Notes under the pieces: generated by a model
What the model was told of the DNA's origin: nothing
Database searches by the model: none
Seen by the model: only the letters and a program-made list of their open reading frames with translations
Translations under genes and position numbers: made by a program
Origin: Prevotellaceae bacterium UBA1720
Lineage (GTDB): Bacteria; Bacteroidota; Bacteroidia; Bacteroidales; Bacteroidaceae
DNA: 20,848 nt
Direction of reading: 5' to 3'
Assembly (NCBI GenBank): GCA_002317475.1
Contig: DCIS01000114.1
Location: forward strand, 1-20,848
Shown here: positions 8,396 to 15,081 of the stretch, in pieces
Layout of the letters: every line of letters begins with the position of its first letter
How positions within the stretch are numbered: the first letter of the stretch is position 1

Positions 8396-10108
8396 CTATT
8401 TTGTGAAAAGTTCTATTACACCATTTGCACCTCTCGTGCCCCAGATAGCGGTAGCATTCTGGTCTTTGAGTACCACGAATTTCTTGATTTTGGCGGAGTC
8501 AATGCCGTATAGTTCGGCAATAAACTCTTTTGAAATGTTATCCAGGGAGAAGTCTTTCCAATTAGATATATCATAACTTTCAAGTATTTTGCCATCCAGG
8601 GTGACGAGTGGGAATCCCTTTATGCTTTCTGTCCTTGTTTTCAATAATAGGTCGGGAATGTCCTTCTCCGTCCCCACCTTGACACTTGGACTGAACTGCA
8701 GTTGTGGAAAACGTTCCTGGAGGGCCTGCTTCTGCTCAGGTGTGATCACTCCACCCTCAATCTTGAATTGATTGATGCGGATTCGATCCATCCATTCGGG
8801 CAGTTCGATGTAACCAAGGAAGGTAAGCGAGAGACGATTGAGGACTTTCGCGCTTCTCAGTGCCTCTGGCACTTGCTTGATGCGCAGTTCCAACCCACCG
8901 GATGCCCCGGTATCGTTGGCTTTCTTCTCCATTTCCTGAGTGAGGAGTTCCTGACTTTCGCTGATGCGCACCATCCAACCAATCTGTGGTGTGAGAGTCC
9001 AGGTAAGGGTGTCTTCCTTCACCCCAACGAAACCTGCATACAGTTCCATGGGGGTCTCGGTGGTGCTGCCATCCGAGTGAATGAAGATATAGCGGAAGGG
9101 TACGTTGACCATCTCGCTGAGCATCTGCTTGTTGTGAGGGATGGTCTCGGGGATGCGCTTGCCGTCCTTGTCAAAGGGGAAGAGTTTGAGGAACCATCCA
9201 TCAAGTTGCGTGGGCTTTTCCATGCTGCAACCACCTCCACGCAGGCGCTCAGGAGTCATCTTCATCACCATATCCTGCCAGAACTGCTGATTGGGTTTAC
9301 CTTTTGATGCCTCCACAAACTCCATGAGGATGGGGTCAAGGTCTTTCGTCCACCATTCCATATCGTACTTGCTGAGTGCCATCGTCTTGTCGTGTACCTT
9401 CTGCCAGTCCTCGGGTGTTCCCTCGAGGGTGATGTTGGGAATGCCACATGATATATATACCACGATATACTCGAAATACTCCTTCATCACGTCCATCAAG
9501 GTGATCTGCGAGGCGATACGTTCGGTAGCGCCTGTGGTGGTGAAATCGGCCGTGATGGCCTGCGCAATATCCCCCTTCGTATTATCCGTAATCTGCTTAT
9601 CAAAACCATTGAAAATGTCCACCCAGTCAGGATTACTCGTGAGCAGATCCTCATCTGCTTCCACTACGAGAGAGAGTTTGCCATCATGGTTGACCAGCTT
9701 GTCACGCATCTGCTCGGCATGTTCGTTGACATAATGACTGAACCCCTGTGCGATAACCAACCACACCATATCGGGCGAGAGCACCAGGGGACGATGCTCT
9801 GCAAAGCACTGCACGATGGTACTGAACAACAAGTCCTGACTGCCATACGCCATCCGTTCGTTCATGAAACTGCTGGCTACGAGTCCCTCCTCGGGCTTCA
9901 CTAAGTTATAGTTCTCTGCCCATGCCTTTGCCAACCATTTGCCGTCACCTGCATATCGATGATAACCGTTGGGCACGGGCAGATTCTCATCCACCGTGAA
10001 GGTGATGGAACCTTTGTCTTGTTTCAACACGACATCCTTCTGCTGTGCCATGAGGCAACCCGTGAAGGTAGTCAGAAGGAGGACTAAAAGTAGTTTCTTG
10101 CTTTTCAT
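8396..10108 (-). CDS. DUF4419 protein with a TonB-receptor plug-like C-terminal module
   Basis: This exported protein has 570 residues. The signal sequence covers 1-21; the end ...FTGCLMAQ could be cut as a lipoprotein at Cys18 or by signal peptidase I after AQ. Residues ~75-400 match DUF4419, whose function is unknown. Recognisable parts are SSFMNERMAYGSQD (79-92), SPDMVWLVIAQG (111-122), CGIPNITLEGTPEDW (221-235) and GGGCSMEKPTQLDGW (291-305). Residues ~493-570 resemble a SusC-type receptor plug: PLVTLDGKIL, then VVLKDQNATAIWGTRGANG and a final VIELFTK. In a receptor a beta-barrel would follow, but here the protein stops. The gene starts 7 bases after the stop of the unrecognised secreted protein upstream, so both form one transcription unit. 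The plug-like part may be a protein-protein or TonB-contact module; that is inference. Confidence 0.85.
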   Translation of the reverse strand: MKSKKLLLVLLLTTFTGCLMAQQKDVVLKQDKGSITFTVDENLPVPNGYHRYAGDGKWLAKAWAENYNLVKPEEGLVASSFMNERMAYGSQDLLFSTIVQCFAEHRPLVLSPDMVWLVIAQGFSHYVNEHAEQMRDKLVNHDGKLSLVVEADEDLLTSNPDWVDIFNGFDKQITDNTKGDIAQAITADFTTTGATERIASQITLMDVMKEYFEYIVVYISCGIPNITLEGTPEDWQKVHDKTMALSKYDMEWWTKDLDPILMEFVEASKGKPNQQFWQDMVMKMTPERLRGGGCSMEKPTQLDGWFLKLFPFDKDGKRIPETIPHNKQMLSEMVNVPFRYIFIHSDGSTTETPMELYAGFVGVKEDTLTWTLTPQIGWMVRISESQELLTQEMEKKANDTGASGGLELRIKQVPEALRSAKVLNRLSLTFLGYIELPEWMDRIRINQFKIEGGVITPEQKQALQERFPQLQFSPSVKVGTEKDIPDLLLKTRTESIKGFPLVTLDGKILESYDISNWKDFSLDNISKEFIAELYGIDSAKIKKFVVLKDQNATAIWGTRGANGVIELFTK

Positions 10109-10115
10109 ACTATTG

Positions 10116-11093
10116 TTATTTCATCAGATCGTTCCACTTCTCCTCGATGAGTTGTTTGAGACGCTTAAATGTAAGGTCGTCCTGATGGACGGTGAGGGTG
10201 TAGAAGTTGTAGTTTTGGGTGAGAGACTGAGGCTTCTCGTCATCGACAAGGATGCTGAGGGTGCCGGAGTCGAGTGGTGAGGTGCTCGAGTGGAGCAACG
10301 GGGTGTCCATGAAGAGATAGCGCAGGAGTTGCTCGAGCACGGGACTGTAGCGGGCGTGCAGCTGCCCCGGGAGCTCCTCGGCATAAGGTTGGAGGTAGGT
10401 GAACTGAAGATGCAGTCTGTCGTCAAGTCCGGCAACAAGGCGGATGTGGTGCTTGTCTGTTTCCCTATCACTTTCCCCCCAACATGAGATGGAGATGGTG
10501 TGGAAGAACGCTTCTGGATATTGGTTCTTGAAGTGTGTGGTGAGCGAGTCGATGGTAGGAAGTTGGGCATTAATCAGGGTCTGGTCACCTGCTTGTACGG
10601 CGTTGATGACCTCCCAGAGCATCTCGACCATTCGGTCACAAGAGCCGACGGGCGACCAGCAGGTGGCACCGTTGAAGCGGTCGAAGAAGAAGTATCGGGT
10701 ACCGTCTAAGCCCATACGGTCATAGAGATAATTGGAGGTATTGACGGCATGTTGCAAGAGGTTGCCCAGACGCTCAGCTGTAGTCACGCCTACGTGCAAT
10801 GAGACGCTGTCACAGCTGGTGTCAGCCACCTCGCCCTTCCTTCTAAGCGGCTTCTCCTTCACCGCCAGTGTGCCAGCCTTTTCGCCATAGGAATAGATGT
10901 AGAGGGCCTGACTACCCATGAAGGATGGGAAGATGAGGAACTGCTGGGGGACATCCTCGTTGTACAAACCCTTGAAGTTATCTTTTCCCCAGATCCTCAG
11001 CTGGAGTTGCGATATGGGGTTGAGACATTCCTGTGCATACATTTTCATACAGGAGAGAAGGAGAGCGGTGAGGAGAAGTGCGAATCGTTTCAT
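10116..11093 (-). CDS. Unrecognised secreted protein, first gene of the DUF4419 unit
   Basis: This 325-residue protein belongs to no family I recognise. It begins with a signal sequence, MKRFALLLTALLLSCMKMYAQ. LLSC could be an atypical lipobox at Cys15, or cleavage may follow AQ. The mature part is mixed alpha/beta and starts with ECLNPISQLQLRIWG. It has segments FDRFNGATCWSPVGSCDRMVE and a second Cys-containing strand, ISISCWGESDRE. No catalytic signature or membrane span is evident after the signal. The longest frame starts at 11162, but a TACTTTTG promoter box at 11160-11167 means transcription begins downstream of that Met. The Met at 11093 opens a proper signal peptide. It is translated just ahead of the DUF4419 gene (7-base gap), so the two proteins probably act together in the envelope. 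Confidence 0.75.
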   Translation of the reverse strand: MKRFALLLTALLLSCMKMYAQECLNPISQLQLRIWGKDNFKGLYNEDVPQQFLIFPSFMGSQALYIYSYGEKAGTLAVKEKPLRRKGEVADTSCDSVSLHVGVTTAERLGNLLQHAVNTSNYLYDRMGLDGTRYFFFDRFNGATCWSPVGSCDRMVEMLWEVINAVQAGDQTLINAQLPTIDSLTTHFKNQYPEAFFHTISISCWGESDRETDKHHIRLVAGLDDRLHLQFTYLQPYAEELPGQLHARYSPVLEQLLRYLFMDTPLLHSSTSPLDSGTLSILVDDEKPQSLTQNYNFYTLTVHQDDLTFKRLKQLIEEKWNDLMK

Positions 11094-11159
11094 ATTGTCA
11101 ATTCGTTTTATGATTCTGGTCTTTTTCATTGTGTCATCTGTGTTTTTAGGTTTCTGATG

Positions 11160-11192
11160 CAAAAGTACTCATTTTACTTCAAATAGACCAAG
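11160..11192 (-). promoter_or_regulatory. Promoter of the secreted-protein/DUF4419 unit
   Basis: On the minus strand, CTTG (11189-11192, one mismatch) lies 21 bases from TACTTTTG (11160-11167). A start near 11153 gives a ~60-nt leader to the ATG at 11093. It excludes the frame's first Met (11162) as a start. Confidence 0.6.
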
Positions 11193-11200
11193 AAAATGAG

Positions 11201-11249
11201 TTCACAAAAAATTCACAATTACATTCTGGAATTCACAAAAAATTCACAA
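11201..11249 (-). promoter_or_regulatory. Four helically phased TTCACAA boxes upstream of the promoter
   Basis: TTCACAA occurs at 11201, 11212, 11232 and 11243, with steps of 11, 20 and 11 bases. Together they form two identical 18-mers, TTCACAAAAAATTCACAA. The nearest box ends 9 bases beyond the -33 element, where class I/II activators usually bind. The A-runs between boxes may also bend the DNA. Confidence 0.6.
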
Positions 11250-11405
11250 AGTGTCATTAATATGCTGTATATTAGTTTGTTGCAGAATAGTTAAAATCAA
11301 AGTGTGCCAACGCCTTGTTTTCCAGAAATCATCCTGTATGTAACATGGATTTTTGGCATGTTACATAGCTATAGACATCAACATTGAGTGTGAAATAGGT
11401 ACGGT
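11250..11405. other. Non-coding gap with an 11-bp perfect inverted repeat
   Basis: With the trimmed start at 11093, the gene-free stretch runs from 11094 to 11405. Besides the promoter and TTCACAA boxes it holds TATGTAACATG (11337-11347) and its exact inverse CATGTTACATA (11357-11367), separated by 9 bases. It lies 38 bases after the TonB stop codon. Neither strand has a T-run after the stem, so it is not a standard intrinsic terminator. No other gene or motif was seen. Confidence 0.7.
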
Positions 11406-12119
11406 TTATTGCAGGCGGAACATGACTGGCAGGTTGAAATAGGAACGTACGGGACGTGTACCTTGACGTGCAGGTTTCCATTTGGGCATCATCTTGATGA
11501 CACGAGTAGCCTCCTTTGCTAGATCATCATCGGGTGAACGGGTGATCTGTACATTGGCTATTGAACCGTCCTTTTCAACGACAAATTTCACCATGACACG
11601 TCCTTGTATGCCTTGATCCTGAGCGCGTGAGGGATATTTGATGTGTGCATACAACCACTTGTAGAGTGCCTCGTCACCACCGGGATAGGATGCCATGATT
11701 TCGGGAGTCTCAAAAATTCGAATGTCATCAGTTTCTTCTACCACAGGACCAGCAGAGGCTACAGGACCAACGATGGCGGGTACGCCTGTTCCCTCAACAC
11801 CTACTACGGGTTGATTCACGTCCTCTGATGTTTCCACTTTCTCATCCTCGATATCAACCTCATCCGTCATAATCTGGAGTATCTCGGGTGTAACATTATT
11901 GTTCACCACGGGTGCTGCGGGTTGGGGTTGTTCCTGGATGGTCACGGGTATCATATCCTCATCCTGGCGAACAGACTCATAGATAACCTCGTCTTCTACC
12001 ATCTTCTCGTCTCTCCATGTTCTCTCCAGGATAAAGAAGGATGCTGCACCAGCGAAACACAAACCTGCAAGGAAACCTGTTGCCTTGCCGTTGAAGGGAT
12101 TAGTTGTAATAGCGTTCAT
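11406..12119 (-). CDS. tonB: TonB-family energy transducer
   Basis: This 237-residue inner-membrane protein couples proton-motive force to outer-membrane receptors. Residues ~13-31 are a single membrane anchor. Residues ~35-140 are an acidic periplasmic linker with only a short Pro-rich patch (QEQPQPAAP, 62-70). Residues ~150-237 are a TonB C-terminal domain: YPSRAQDQGIQGRVMVKFVV, a DG turn, RSPDDDLAKEATRVIKMMPKW, then PVRSYFNLPVMF. This is the common Bacteroidota arrangement. No ExbB or ExbD gene is adjacent. A strong promoter sits 50-80 bases upstream. It could serve the receptor at 2211-4385, but Bacteroidota have many TonB paralogues and no pairing is shown. Confidence 0.9.
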   Translation of the reverse strand: MNAITTNPFNGKATGFLAGLCFAGAASFFILERTWRDEKMVEDEVIYESVRQDEDMIPVTIQEQPQPAAPVVNNNVTPEILQIMTDEVDIEDEKVETSEDVNQPVVGVEGTGVPAIVGPVASAGPVVEETDDIRIFETPEIMASYPGGDEALYKWLYAHIKYPSRAQDQGIQGRVMVKFVVEKDGSIANVQITRSPDDDLAKEATRVIKMMPKWKPARQGTRPVRSYFNLPVMFRLQ

Positions 12120-12167
12120 AATCTTGTAATTTTAAGAGTGTGTGACGTAATGTTGTTAAATCTGCTG

Positions 12168-12198
12168 CAAAATTACGGCTATTACAGGTACACACAAA
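12168..12198 (-). promoter_or_regulatory. Bacteroidota-type promoter of the tonB gene
   Basis: On the minus strand, TTTG (12195-12198) is 19 bases from TAATTTTG (12168-12175), a full consensus match. The leader would be ~40 nt. The -33 box overlaps the T-run of the terminator of the preceding gene. Confidence 0.8.
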
Positions 12199-12226
12199 GA
12201 AAAGCAGGTCTATTTCTTAGACCCGC
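12196..12226 (-). terminator. Intrinsic terminator after the TPR/HTH regulator gene
   Basis: On the minus strand GCGGGTCTA and TAGACCTGC pair (six perfect pairs, 12218-12223 with 12207-12212, extended by two more past one mismatch) around a 5-nt loop. The stem is followed by TTTTCTTTG. It lies ~86 bases after the regulator stop and directly abuts the tonB promoter. Confidence 0.6.
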
Positions 12227-12312
12227 CAGGTTTGTTGTTAAATCACAGAAAATAAGTGCTTTATGAATATTCTTTTGCAAATATAGGGTCTATTTCTGCA
12301 AAACAAGAGGGG

Positions 12313-13449
12313 TCAGAAGGTCTGTATGAAGTCACGCAGGGAGGTTTTTTCGCCCTTCAGTCCCACCTTCTCCTTTGTGACGAAGAGTTTCTGTTTGATG
12401 GACTTTTCGCTGATACCATAGATCACGGCAAGACTACGGGTTGGCATACGCAGACGAAGTAGCATCATGAGGTGGATGGTCTCTTCGGAAAGCGTGGGGA
12501 ACTGCTGACGCAGACGCTTGACGAAGAGGTCCTCCACGCTGTCAAGGAACCCTTCCAACTCGTCCCATTCCGCATCACTCATCACGAAATGCTGACTGGC
12601 ACCTTCCTTCAGGTCCTCAATCTTTTGCATGGTGTCTACCTTCTTGTCCAGGAAGCGACGCATGGCATTGATCTGTTCCTCGTGGTGTAGCAGTTTCTCT
12701 TCCTGCAGTTGGGCATGTGCCTCCTGACGTTGTAGTGCAAGTTCGGCCAACAGACGAGCCCTGCTGCGTCGCATCAGGTATAGCACCACAACCAAGGCAA
12801 TGATGACAAGTAGGATGATAATCACCAGGGAAATGGTAAAGAGTTGGCTGCTGTGAAGGTCAGCCCTACGTTCTTGCTCGGTTTCTTTTCTGCCAATCTC
12901 TTGATAGTATGCCAGATTCAGTGCTTGTACCTGATCCAGCAGAATGTCATCCCACTTACAAACGGAATCTACCAGAGCAGAGGTCTCGTCCTTCTCCCCA
13001 ATAGCGTTGGAGATGCTGAGCAGATACCGATAGGCCGTGCTGCAGGTCTTTGATGATACAGAACCTCTGTGCAAGATACCATACAGTTGTTCCTTGGCTG
13101 CAGCGAGTGAGTCTACCTGCATCAAGGTAAGGGCGTAGGTGAGTTGGGCAGACTCAGAGGGCTCTCTACTGACCTCAATGGCTTGTCTGGCACAGCTCAG
13201 GGCATCCTCCCTCCTGTTCTGCTTCATGCTGGCCAGTGCCATGTTCTGGTAGATGGTGCTGGTCAGTTCGGCATCATTCATGTCCTGTGCCTCCAGCAAT
13301 GCCTGATGGAAATACCCTTCACTCTCAGTATATTTCCCCTCACCCAGCAAGGTGTTGGCCATAGTGAGCAGTTGGTTGACACCATGCACCTGTGCTTGCA
13401 AGCCAAGGGCAAAGAATACTGCCACCAAAAGTAATATTGTCCTTTTCAT
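12313..13449 (-). CDS. Membrane-anchored TPR protein with C-terminal HTH domain
   Basis: This 378-residue protein is a probable one-component transmembrane regulator, a type common in Bacteroidota. The signal peptide is MKRTILLLVAVFFALGLQAQ. Residues ~21-195 are helical TPR-like repeats predicted to be periplasmic (for example NTLLGEGKYTESEGYFHQAL and NMALASMKQNRREDALSCA). A strong membrane span lies at 203-226. It is followed by a charged coiled coil (~230-285) and, at ~318-378, a helix-turn-helix of the LuxR-like kind (LSEETIHLMMLLRLRMPTRSLA, then IYGISEKSIKQKL). So a periplasmic sensor would control a cytoplasmic DNA-binding domain. The frame extends to a Met at 13539, but the signal peptide starts at 13449. 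A weak AACTTTTG box lies at 13482-13489, so it may have its own promoter or follow from the DUF2007 gene. Confidence 0.8.
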   Translation of the reverse strand: MKRTILLLVAVFFALGLQAQVHGVNQLLTMANTLLGEGKYTESEGYFHQALLEAQDMNDAELTSTIYQNMALASMKQNRREDALSCARQAIEVSREPSESAQLTYALTLMQVDSLAAAKEQLYGILHRGSVSSKTCSTAYRYLLSISNAIGEKDETSALVDSVCKWDDILLDQVQALNLAYYQEIGRKETEQERRADLHSSQLFTISLVIIILLVIIALVVVLYLMRRSRARLLAELALQRQEAHAQLQEEKLLHHEEQINAMRRFLDKKVDTMQKIEDLKEGASQHFVMSDAEWDELEGFLDSVEDLFVKRLRQQFPTLSEETIHLMMLLRLRMPTRSLAVIYGISEKSIKQKLFVTKEKVGLKGEKTSLRDFIQTF

Positions 13450-13560
13450 GAAGTAAGTTGTTTTGCGTTGAATTAGTGCTGCAAAAGTTGTGTGACTGGC
13501 CAGGTATGTATATATAGATTGCCGACCTAGTAGTCCCAACTATAAACCCTAAAGTCGTAC

Positions 13561-14058
13561 TTAGAATTTATGCTTGCAATCGCGGCAAATATGGTTATGT
13601 CGAGAGGCTGAGGAGCAGAACCAATAAACGATTAGGCCTCCACCTATTATTATAAGGAGGGCGGAATTGCTGATAATTTCATACAAACTTTGGTCAAGGT
13701 TCTGGATGAGGATAAAGATGCCCATACCCAAGAATGCGAGGCCGAGAATAAGGGAAGTCCAGTTGCCGAAACGTCTGTACAGAACGGTTGCCTGAATGTT
13801 CTCACTGCCACACTTGGGGCACCATGTAACCTGGCGGCCTGTCTGTTCCTTACATGGGCGATTGTAAATAGAACGGGCCTGCTCGATGTCTTCTTCCCGG
13901 ACCATTACATCCACGCTGCGGTCTGTGATGAGACCACGAGCCACCTTGCTGTTTGTCTCGTCGCATATCTGGCATTCAATGCCCTGCTCATCGAGTAGGT
14001 TCTTCAACATGGCTGCCTCAATGGCCGTATTGCAGTTGATTTTCAATGTCTTGCTCAT
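13561..14058 (-). CDS. DUF2007 protein with a split zinc ribbon and two membrane spans
   Basis: This 165-residue protein has residues ~3-68 matching DUF2007 (putative signal-transducing protein; KINCNTAIEAAMLKNLLDEQGIECQI and VDVMVREEDIEQA). Next comes CPKC (80-83), two membrane spans (~99-118 and ~129-147), and a terminal CRDC (158-161). The two CxxC pairs look like the halves of one zinc ribbon, brought together by the membrane hairpin. If so, the DUF2007 domain and both Cys pairs face the cytoplasm. The molecular role is unknown. The gene begins 48 bases after the Fic stop on the same strand, so it is probably the second gene of that unit. No separate promoter box was found. Confidence 0.8.
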   Translation of the reverse strand: MSKTLKINCNTAIEAAMLKNLLDEQGIECQICDETNSKVARGLITDRSVDVMVREEDIEQARSIYNRPCKEQTGRQVTWCPKCGSENIQATVLYRRFGNWTSLILGLAFLGMGIFILIQNLDQSLYEIISNSALLIIIGGGLIVYWFCSSASRHNHICRDCKHKF

Positions 14059-14106
14059 GGTATTTTAGGTGGTCTATTTAATAAGGATTACGCGATGCCT
14101 AGGTTT

Positions 14107-14898
14107 TCAGAACATAAAGGAACTGAATCGGATGGAGTTGGACGTCTTTTGCTCCAATGCCTCTTTCATTCCATTTATCGCACTTTCAAAGAAGAAGTGT
14201 ATGAGGTGCTCGTCGGTTCCCTCGTTGCGTATCATGCGAAGGGCTGAAAGGTAAGTGTCTTTCTGGTCTGACCTGACTACGAACATGGGGTGTCCCGAAC
14301 GCAGCAGGATGAAGTTGCTGAGCAGACGTCCCGTACGACCGTTTCCGTCGCGGAAAGGGTGTAGATACTCATAGAAACCATGAAAACGTGCGGCAACAAT
14401 CATGGGGTGAATGCCGCGTTTCAGGGCATCCTCGGTGGATTGTAGGAGTGAGGGTACACGTGCTATCAGCTCCTCATGCGGACCAAACAGCGTGTCGCCT
14501 GCAGCCATGTCACAGGTGGTGTATTCGCCAGGGATGGCACCAGCAGCACGATAGGAGAGAGTGTGCTCTGTACACAGTCGGTTGACTTCTTTCAAAAGTA
14601 CTTCGTTAAGAGGGTGCTTATTTTGTGCAACCTGCACCATGTATTCAAAAGCAGTGAAATGATCCAGAATCTCAAAAGCCTCCAACAGACTCTTGTCACG
14701 GGGTATCATGCCAAGTCCTTTCTCCTTCAGTTCGCGTGTATCATTGACGGAAAAACTATTCCCCTCAATGGCGCAGCTATGGGCAGAGAAGAGTACTTCG
14801 GCATATTCGAAGAAATCCTTCTCTGACATAGGACCTACCACCTTTCGCTGGTATTTCTCACGTATGTCCTCGTACAGTTTTATTTGGTCCTCGTACAT
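14107..14898 (-). CDS. Fic-family protein (protein AMP-transferase type, N-terminal inhibitory helix)
   Basis: This 263-residue protein carries the complete Fic motif HPFRDGNGRTGR at 180-191, with catalytic H180, the phosphate-anchoring GNG and both arginines. Fic enzymes usually transfer AMP from ATP to a Ser, Thr or Tyr of a target protein. At 41-46 the sequence SCAIEG matches the class II inhibitory motif [S/T]xxxE[G/N]. E45 would therefore block the ATP gamma-phosphate site, and the protein carries its own brake in place of a separate antitoxin gene. A target-docking flap is visible around 124-140 (GEYTTCDMAAGDTLFGP). The target is unknown. It has its own promoter (14941-14971) with a perfect inverted repeat just upstream. 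The DUF2007 gene follows on the same strand. Nothing in the motif is degenerate, so it should be active. Confidence 0.93.
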   Translation of the reverse strand: MYEDQIKLYEDIREKYQRKVVGPMSEKDFFEYAEVLFSAHSCAIEGNSFSVNDTRELKEKGLGMIPRDKSLLEAFEILDHFTAFEYMVQVAQNKHPLNEVLLKEVNRLCTEHTLSYRAAGAIPGEYTTCDMAAGDTLFGPHEELIARVPSLLQSTEDALKRGIHPMIVAARFHGFYEYLHPFRDGNGRTGRLLSNFILLRSGHPMFVVRSDQKDTYLSALRMIRNEGTDEHLIHFFFESAINGMKEALEQKTSNSIRFSSFMF

Positions 14899-14940
14899 GG
14901 TTCTGTCAATTGCTGGTGGAATAGTGTTGCAATTTCGTTA

Positions 14941-14971
14941 CAAATATACGCATCTTTTCCTTCATGGCAAG
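14941..14971 (-). promoter_or_regulatory. Promoter of the Fic gene
   Basis: On the minus strand, CTTG (14968-14971, one mismatch) is 19 bases from TATATTTG (14941-14948). The leader would be ~36 nt. Confidence 0.65.
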
Positions 14972-14972
14972 T

Positions 14973-15020
14973 CCTTTTGGACGAAATCTTTATATAAACA
15001 CATTGTTTTCGTCCAAAAGG
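14973..15020 (-). promoter_or_regulatory. Perfect 14-bp inverted repeat at the Fic promoter
   Basis: CCTTTTGGACGAAA (14973-14986) and TTTCGTCCAAAAGG (15007-15020) are exact inverses with a 20-nt AT-rich spacer. The near arm begins one base beyond the -33 box. On the minus strand no T-run follows the repeat, so it fits an operator better than an intrinsic terminator. Confidence 0.75.
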
Positions 15021-15058
15021 TCGCGTTGTCGTTACTTAGTACAGAGTATCAGTAAAAG

Positions 15059-15080
15059 GAAAAATGCCATTTTCATTTTC
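15059..15080 (-). terminator. Weak candidate terminator after the lectin-fold protein gene
   Basis: On the minus strand GAAAATG (15074-15080) pairs with CATTTTTC (15059-15066), leaving one bulged base and a 7-nt loop. TTTT follows four bases later. It starts one base after the stop codon. The stem is AT-rich and weak. Confidence 0.35.
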
Positions 15081-15081
15081 G

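Noticed and set aside
7441..8406. Long + strand open frame of 321 codons opposite the M16 gene
   Set aside because: It is the antisense of a clear M16 peptidase with an intact zinc site. Its composition (His/Leu/Cys-rich, no domain) is that of a shadow frame.
12278..12285. TATATTTG (minus strand) as a second tonB promoter
   Set aside because: The upstream box is poor, and a terminator lies between it and tonB. The consensus promoter at 12168-12198 explains the gene.
14973..15020. Intrinsic terminator for the lectin-fold protein gene
   Set aside because: The loop is long and no T-run follows the stem on the minus strand. An operator fits better.
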